Assembly (NCBI RefSeq): GCF_001613145.1
Contig: NZ_BDBU01000045.1
Coordinates: 62,001-126,000, forward strand
Reading direction: 5' to 3'
DNA from: Nocardia jejuensis NBRC 103114
Lineage (GTDB): Bacteria > Actinomycetota > Actinomycetes > Mycobacteriales > Mycobacteriaceae
DNA length: 64,000 bases
The translations under genes were made by a program, and so were the position numbers. Of the stretch, positions 60,401 to 64,000 are shown piece after piece. A model generated the notes under the pieces. It was not told the origin of the DNA. It saw only the letters and a program-made list of their open reading frames with translations, and searched no databases. Each line of letters opens with the position of its first letter. Position 1 is the first letter of the stretch.

Positions 60401-61058
60401 AGATGTCCGAGCGGACCGTGGTTTCCTCACCCTTGAGCACCTCGGGCGCGGTGAAGGCGGGCGAGCCGGTGATCAGACTGGTGGAGGTGCGAAAGCCACC
60501 GGGGATCCGGGCGATGCCGAAGTCGGTGAGCTGTGGTTCGCCGTATCGGCTCAGCAGCACGTTCGCGGGTTTCACGTCCCGGTGCAGCACCTGCGCGCGA
60601 TGCGCGCTCTCGATGGCTCCCGCCAGCTTCACCCCGACCCGCAGCGAATCGGACCAGGTCAGCGGGCCGTTATCGCGAACCACCCGTTCCAGCGAACCAT
60701 GCGTGCAGAAGGACATCACGATGAACGGCCGTCCGCTGGGCGTCACGTCCACCTGCAGAATGTCCACGATATTGGGATGTCCGGAGAGCCGGCCCATGGC
60801 CTGCTCCTCGCGCAGAAAGCGCTCGCGGCTCTCGTCGTCGATATCGCTGGAGAGCACCTTCACCGCGACATCGCGCTCGAGGGCGCGCTGGGCGCAGCGA
60901 TACACCACGCCGAACCCGCCGCGGCCTATCTCCTCGGCGGCATACAGTCCCATGACCTCGAGCTCGTCGGCGATCGTCATCGGGACATAGGCATGCGTGT
61001 CGGATTCGGTCTTGTCCGCCTCGCTCCGGGGTTCTCCCGGGCGTGCCTGTGGATCCAT
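57405..61058 (-). CDS. pknK: PknK-like Ser/Thr kinase fused to MalT-type ATPase/TPR regulator
   Basis: A 1217-aa fusion. The N-terminal Hanks kinase (about 38-310) has Gly-rich GRGGFGVVY, Lys67 in VAVKVLS, HRDVKPANVL (Asp161) and DFG (179-181). A Ser/Thr/Pro linker follows. The STAND/MalT-like ATPase has a P-loop GPAGFGKST (423-431), VVVIMEDWHRISDSGAQRVM as Walker B, and winged-helix and TPR-like repeats to the end. This is the architecture of mycobacterial PknK (Rv3080c), which tunes growth and transcription. ATG 61058 follows GAGGTGG. There is no transmembrane segment, so it is a soluble kinase. Confidence 0.9.
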   Translation of the reverse strand: MDPQARPGEPRSEADKTESDTHAYVPMTIADELEVMGLYAAEEIGRGGFGVVYRCAQRALERDVAVKVLSSDIDDESRERFLREEQAMGRLSGHPNIVDILQVDVTPSGRPFIVMSFCTHGSLERVVRDNGPLTWSDSLRVGVKLAGAIESAHRAQVLHRDVKPANVLLSRYGEPQLTDFGIARIPGGFRTSTSLITGSPAFTAPEVLKGEETTVRSDIYGLGSTLFALLTGHAAYERQAGEKVVAQFLRITSQPVPDLRELEIPPKVATVIEAAMSPDPANRPGSAEEFGELLREAQAEYGQAPDEMALLDVRPVEGAESTDTAAAQQHSRLRTGRASAPRNLSLTLHATGTTSGTFTPAGPSSTRLSQSPAGSSQPTGNTLPPTAITKFRPPTPTRQPVPRPRLLEPLRAGGRRRLAVIHGPAGFGKSTLAAQWRAELADRGVPVAWIGIGSEDDNAVWLLAHIIAAIRGVRPEIGVGLEQVLEERPGEAVPYAVSTLIDEVHAGGVGVVVIMEDWHRISDSGAQRVMESLLDNACHHLRFVITSRERAGLPLSRMQVADELVEIGSGQLLLTAEETRQILTERTGLELTAKQVEQIQTATDGWPAAIALAGLSLRSSDQEIDQLVARLSGNTKSIREYLADNVLDALEPRMLDFLTAVAFPERVNASLAEALSGSADAADLLEQAEQRELFLHRVSDDSNWYRMQPMVAEYLRARLERVRPGQGKSLHRKAARWFAEHNMLRQSVDHALTATDFKFALDLVESGGMDLIDGSRLATLFGTVSKLPVQQVTSRSKLLMALARANVNLQQSGAARTALGRLSNMLARSSPTDAEAVNQRCQAAVLAAADQVARDRTEGVLDKLTDCLRLADELPPWTVSTAANLASFVRLCDFDFEGARTMQEWAAPYHARSADPLGEVFGLCGQGAAAYEQLDIEVATRCFDQAWETARDRSGSRSHSARVAAALLGEIAYRRGDLESAEHLLDQSHELTTHIGPVDFLVTIFVIGARVKAVRGDIATATARLDEGARIAADRKLIRLAAHIRAERLRLELPADPLTLGLVTDPMVRPVRHATGAAALASEAEEIATVRALLARNHRGDERAIGDDFAPLGTADTAVKRARALHSRIREKNRPRAELDAALLLAECLCTAGWTGESLAVLTPALVRCAELSWTRPILDAGPGVLGILRTLHQEIPLGIAGIEVQELPRQFLDSLL

Positions 61059-61217
61059 TTCCGCCCACCTCGCACTGAATCGAACGCGCCGAACGAACGG
61101 GGTATTCCGGTGTTCTACCCGCGCATATTCCAAACGTAGCGCGGGACGCACCCGCGTGTGCGCGATTCGACGCAGCATCGGTACCACTGCGGTCTGGTTT
61201 CGTATCCCGGGAACGGG

Positions 61218-61253
61218 CACGGCCCGGGTCGCTGGGAAGCGACCCGGGCCGTG
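61218..61253 (-). terminator. Hairpin terminator downstream of fadB
   Basis: Perfect 15-bp arms (61218-61232 and 61239-61253), extendable by a T-A pair, with a short purine loop. It lies 41 bp past the fadB stop; 61059-61217 holds only the pknK upstream region. Confidence 0.85.
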
Positions 61254-61293
61254 ACGTCGAGCTGCTCGGCGGTCAGACCACCGAACCGTTTTT

Positions 61294-63444
61294 TCAGCGC
61301 AGCGAGGCCGGGACCTGGAAGCGGTCGCCGAACTTGGCGGCCAGCTCGTCGGCGCGAGCCACGAAGCCCGCCTGGCCACCCGGGTAGCCGACGATGAACT
61401 GGTGCACGCCACCGGTCCAGGCCGGGTAACCGATGCCGAAGATCGAGCCGATGTTCGCGTCGGCCGTGGTGGTGAGCACGCCCTCGTCGAAGCACTTCTG
61501 GGTCTCGATGGCCTCGATGAACAGCATGCGGTCCTTCAGGTCCTGCAGCGAAACGCCCTCGGGCAGTTCACGCTTGGAGCCGAAGGTCTCGCGCAGGCCT
61601 TCCCAGATGCCGGCGGTCTTGCCGTCGACATAGTTGTAGAAGCCCGCGCCCGCGGCCTTGCCCTTGCGGTCGAACTTGTCGATCATCGTGTCGATGATGC
61701 GACCCGAGGCGAGGGAGGCGGCGGAGATTTCCTTGCCCTCGGCCTCGGCGGCGGCCAAGGTCTCCTTGAAGATCTTGTTCATGGTCTCGAAGTTGAGCTC
61801 GTCGCTCAGCTTCAGCGGCGCGGCCGGGTAGCCCGCCTGCAGACCGACCTGCTCGATGGTCGCCGGATCGATGTTCTCCTCGAGCATCATGATGGCCTCG
61901 TTGATGAACGTGCCGATGACGCGAGAGGTGAAGAAGCCGCGGCTGTCGTTGACCACGATCGGGGTCTTGCGGATGGCGAGCGTGTAGTCGTACACGCGAG
62001 CCAGCGCCTCGTCCGAGGTCTTCTCGCCACGGATGATCTCGACCAGCGGCATCTTGTCCACGGGAGAGAAGAAGTGGATGCCGATGAAGTCCTCGGACCG
62101 CTTCACACCGTTGGCCAGCAGGGTGATCGGCAGGGTCGAGGTGTTCGAGCCCAGCAGGGCGTCGGCGTCGACGATGTCCTCGATCTCCTGGAAGACCGCG
62201 TTCTTGAGCTCGGGCTTCTCGAAGACGGCCTCGATCACGAAGTCGACACCGGCGAAGTCGGCCGCGTCGGCGGTCGGGGTGATCTTGGCGAGCAGCGCGG
62301 CCGACTTCTCCGCGGTGGTCTTGCCGCGCGAGAGCGCCTTCTCCTCGAGCTTGACCGAGTAGTCCTTGCCGTGCTCGGCGCGCTCGATGGTGGTGTCCTT
62401 GAGGACGACGTCGTAGCCGGCCTTGGCGGAGACGTACGCGATGCCCGCGCCCATCATGCCCGCGCCGACGACGCCGATCTTCTTGATCTCACGCTTGGGC
62501 ACGTCCTTGGGACGCGAACCGCCGTTGTTGATCGACTGCAGGTCGAAGAAGAACGCCTGGATCATGTTCTTCGCGACCGGGCCGGTCAGCAGCGAGACGA
62601 AGTAGCGCGACTCGATCAGCGACGCGTTGTCGAAATCGACCTGCGCGCCCTCGACCGCGGCGGCCATGATGGCCTGCGGCGCAGGCATGTTCGTGCCCTT
62701 GAGCTGCTTGCGCAGGTTGGCCGGGAAGGCCGGGAGGTTGGCGGCGAGCGCCGGGGAGGAGGGGGTGCCGCCGGGGATCTTGTAGCCCTTGACGTCCCAG
62801 GGCTGCACGCCCTTGTCCGGGTTGGCCTTGATCCACGCCTTGGCGGCGGGGACGAGCTCCTCGATGGAACCGACGACCTCGTTGATCAGGCCGGTGGCCT
62901 TGGCCTTGGCGGCGGTGAACTCGGTGCCCTGCAGAAGGACGCCCATCAGGCCGTTGGCGATGCCGAGCATGCGGGTGACGCGGGTGACGCCGCCACCGGC
63001 GGGCAGCAGGCCCAGCTTGACCTCGGGCAGGCCCAGCTTGAGGCCCTTCACGTCGGCCGCGATGCGGTAGTGGGTGGCCAGGGTGATCTCCAGGCCGCCA
63101 CCGAGGGCGGCGCCGTTGATCGCCGAGACGACCGGCTTGCCCAGCTGCTCGAGACGACGCAGGTCGCCCTTGATGAAGGTCAGTTCCTCCATGATGGCCG
63201 CGGCATCGTCCGGGCCGGTCTGCATCATGTTCTTGAGGTCACCACCGGCGAAGAAGGTCTTCTTCGCGGAGGTGATGACGACACCGGCGATGTCGTCCTT
63301 CTCGGCGACCAGGCGGTCCACGGTGGCCCGCATGGAGTCCTTGTAGAGCTGGTTCATGGTGTTCGCACCCTGGTTGGGGTCGTCCATGGTCAGCACGACA
63401 ATGTTGTCGGCGTCCTTTTCCCAGCCGATCATGTTCTCAGTCAT
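61294..63444 (-). CDS. fadB: Fatty acid oxidation multifunctional protein FadB
   Basis: A 716-aa trifunctional-enzyme alpha chain. The crotonase half (residues 1-190) has GGDLKNMMQ, GAALGGGLEITLATHYRIAA and LPEVKLGLLPAGGGVTR. The hydroxyacyl-CoA dehydrogenase half has KIGVVGAGMMGAGIAYVSAKAGYDVVLKD near 320-350, LGSNTSTLPIT, GIHFFSPVDKMPLVEII and the C-terminal domain ending FGDRFQ. Homologous to Rv0860. ATG 63444 follows GAGGAG. It is 35 bp downstream of fadA on the same strand; the two products form the alpha2beta2 beta-oxidation complex in the cytosol. Confidence 0.96.
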   Translation of the reverse strand: MTENMIGWEKDADNIVVLTMDDPNQGANTMNQLYKDSMRATVDRLVAEKDDIAGVVITSAKKTFFAGGDLKNMMQTGPDDAAAIMEELTFIKGDLRRLEQLGKPVVSAINGAALGGGLEITLATHYRIAADVKGLKLGLPEVKLGLLPAGGGVTRVTRMLGIANGLMGVLLQGTEFTAAKAKATGLINEVVGSIEELVPAAKAWIKANPDKGVQPWDVKGYKIPGGTPSSPALAANLPAFPANLRKQLKGTNMPAPQAIMAAAVEGAQVDFDNASLIESRYFVSLLTGPVAKNMIQAFFFDLQSINNGGSRPKDVPKREIKKIGVVGAGMMGAGIAYVSAKAGYDVVLKDTTIERAEHGKDYSVKLEEKALSRGKTTAEKSAALLAKITPTADAADFAGVDFVIEAVFEKPELKNAVFQEIEDIVDADALLGSNTSTLPITLLANGVKRSEDFIGIHFFSPVDKMPLVEIIRGEKTSDEALARVYDYTLAIRKTPIVVNDSRGFFTSRVIGTFINEAIMMLEENIDPATIEQVGLQAGYPAAPLKLSDELNFETMNKIFKETLAAAEAEGKEISAASLASGRIIDTMIDKFDRKGKAAGAGFYNYVDGKTAGIWEGLRETFGSKRELPEGVSLQDLKDRMLFIEAIETQKCFDEGVLTTTADANIGSIFGIGYPAWTGGVHQFIVGYPGGQAGFVARADELAAKFGDRFQVPASLR

Positions 63445-63479
63445 TGTTTTCGGTTCTCCTCGAGAAAAGTCGGTGGGCG

Positions 63480-64000
63480 TTAGACGCGCTCGATGATGGT
63501 GGCAACGCCCATGCCGCCGCCGATGCACAGGGTGACCAGCGCGTAGCGGGCATTGCGACGGTGCAGCTCGTCGACCATGGTGCCGGTGATCATCGCGCCG
63601 GTGGCACCCAGCGGGTGGCCCATCGCGATGGCGCCGCCGTTGACGTTCAGCTTCTCGTCCGGGATCGCCAGATCCTTCTGGAACTTCAGCACGACGGAGG
63701 CGAAGGCCTCGTTGATCTCGAACAGGTCGATGTCGTCGACGGTCAGGCCCGCCTTGGCGAGAGCCTTGAACGCGGCCGGGGTCGGGCCGGTCAGCATGAT
63801 GGTGGCGTCGGCGCCGGAGGTGGCGGTCGCCACGACGCGGGCGCGCGCGGTCAGGCCCGAGGCCTTGCCGGCGTCCTCGTTGCCGACCAGCACCAGGGCG
63901 GCGCCGTCGACGATGCCCGAGGAGTTACCACCGTGGTGCACGTGGTTGATGGCCTCGACGTAGGTGTAGCGCTGCATGGCGACGGCGTCGAAGCCGCCCA
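63480..64000 (-). CDS. fadA: Acetyl-CoA acyltransferase (thiolase) FadA, C-terminal part
   Basis: The visible 173 residues are the C-terminal two-fifths of a thiolase; the 5' end lies beyond the window. Features are SSGIVDGAALVLV, ..LFEINEAFASVVLKF, the catalytic His in NVNGGAIAMGHPLGATGA and the second Cys in TLCIGGGMGVATIIER. Homologous to Rv0859, the beta chain partner of the adjacent FadB. Confidence 0.95.
   Translation of the reverse strand, partial: GGFDAVAMQRYTYVEAINHVHHGGNSSGIVDGAALVLVGNEDAGKASGLTARARVVATATSGADATIMLTGPTPAAFKALAKAGLTVDDIDLFEINEAFASVVLKFQKDLAIPDEKLNVNGGAIAMGHPLGATGAMITGTMVDELHRRNARYALVTLCIGGGMGVATIIERV

Overview
The window is a high-GC actinobacterial chromosome segment, most likely Nocardia or a close member of the Mycobacteriales. 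Gene content points there: a mycobacterial-type furA promoter, aspartate kinase/asd, murT-gatD, leuA and recR-ybaB (neighbours of each other around Rv3708c-Rv3716c in M. tuberculosis), an EspI-like ATPase, a PknK-like kinase, tuberculostearic-acid genes, an Rv2566-Rv2569c-like cluster and a fadA/fadB pair like Rv0859/Rv0860. Several genes appear leaderless, with a TANNNT-type -10 box ending 6-7 nt before ATG/GTG. No tRNA, rRNA, insertion sequence, prophage or CRISPR array was seen.

Layout. 1-3700: efflux pump/TetR and SDR/TetR divergent pairs with clear inverted-repeat operators, and a secreted five-bladed-propeller glycosidase-like protein. 3987-8205: furA-katA peroxide defence operon and an Acg-type nitroreductase with a baeRF-like protein. 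8346-13621: PucR regulator and a four-gene AAA+ ATPase/TPR cassette, in which two TPR genes are paralogues. 14139-16792: secreted beta-lactamase-fold hydrolase and an XRE-TPR regulator. 17462-19841: asd and aspartate kinase, followed by a decayed patch (19919-20323). 20698-23425: SRPBCC protein, LtrA, ion-channel-like protein. 23463-23631: a cluster of DnaA-box-like nonamers and 24-bp spaced repeats. 23677-30545: cholesterol-oxidase-like enzyme, gatD-murT, a Tat-exported FAD amine oxidase-like protein, DMT transporter. 30621-37793: LysR protein with a 318-residue low-complexity extension, F420-type oxidoreductase behind a MerR-type promoter, EspI-like ATPase, leuA with a Leu-rich leader peptide.

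37863-47115 is one co-directional block: transglutaminase-DUF2126 giant, circularly permuted ATP-grasp/alpha-E fusion, second transglutaminase, zinc metallopeptidase. It is the best candidate for an uncharacterised biochemical system (predicted peptide or amide ligation and removal). Beside it lie a Cys/His-rich 85-aa protein and an unknown leaderless gene. 48351-52777: small secreted peptide, recR-ybaB, autoregulated MerR/GyrI-like gene with a VOC protein, SRPBCC protein, ArsB/NhaD-type permease. 52977-55726: bfaA-bfaB (10-methyl branched fatty acid synthesis). 55851-61058: membrane-anchored esterase and PknK-like kinase. 61294-64000: fadB and the 3' part of fadA.

Function names come from recognisable motifs and remembered family features, not database searches. 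Start codons were chosen from Shine-Dalgarno or leaderless promoter spacing, overlap with neighbours and family length.
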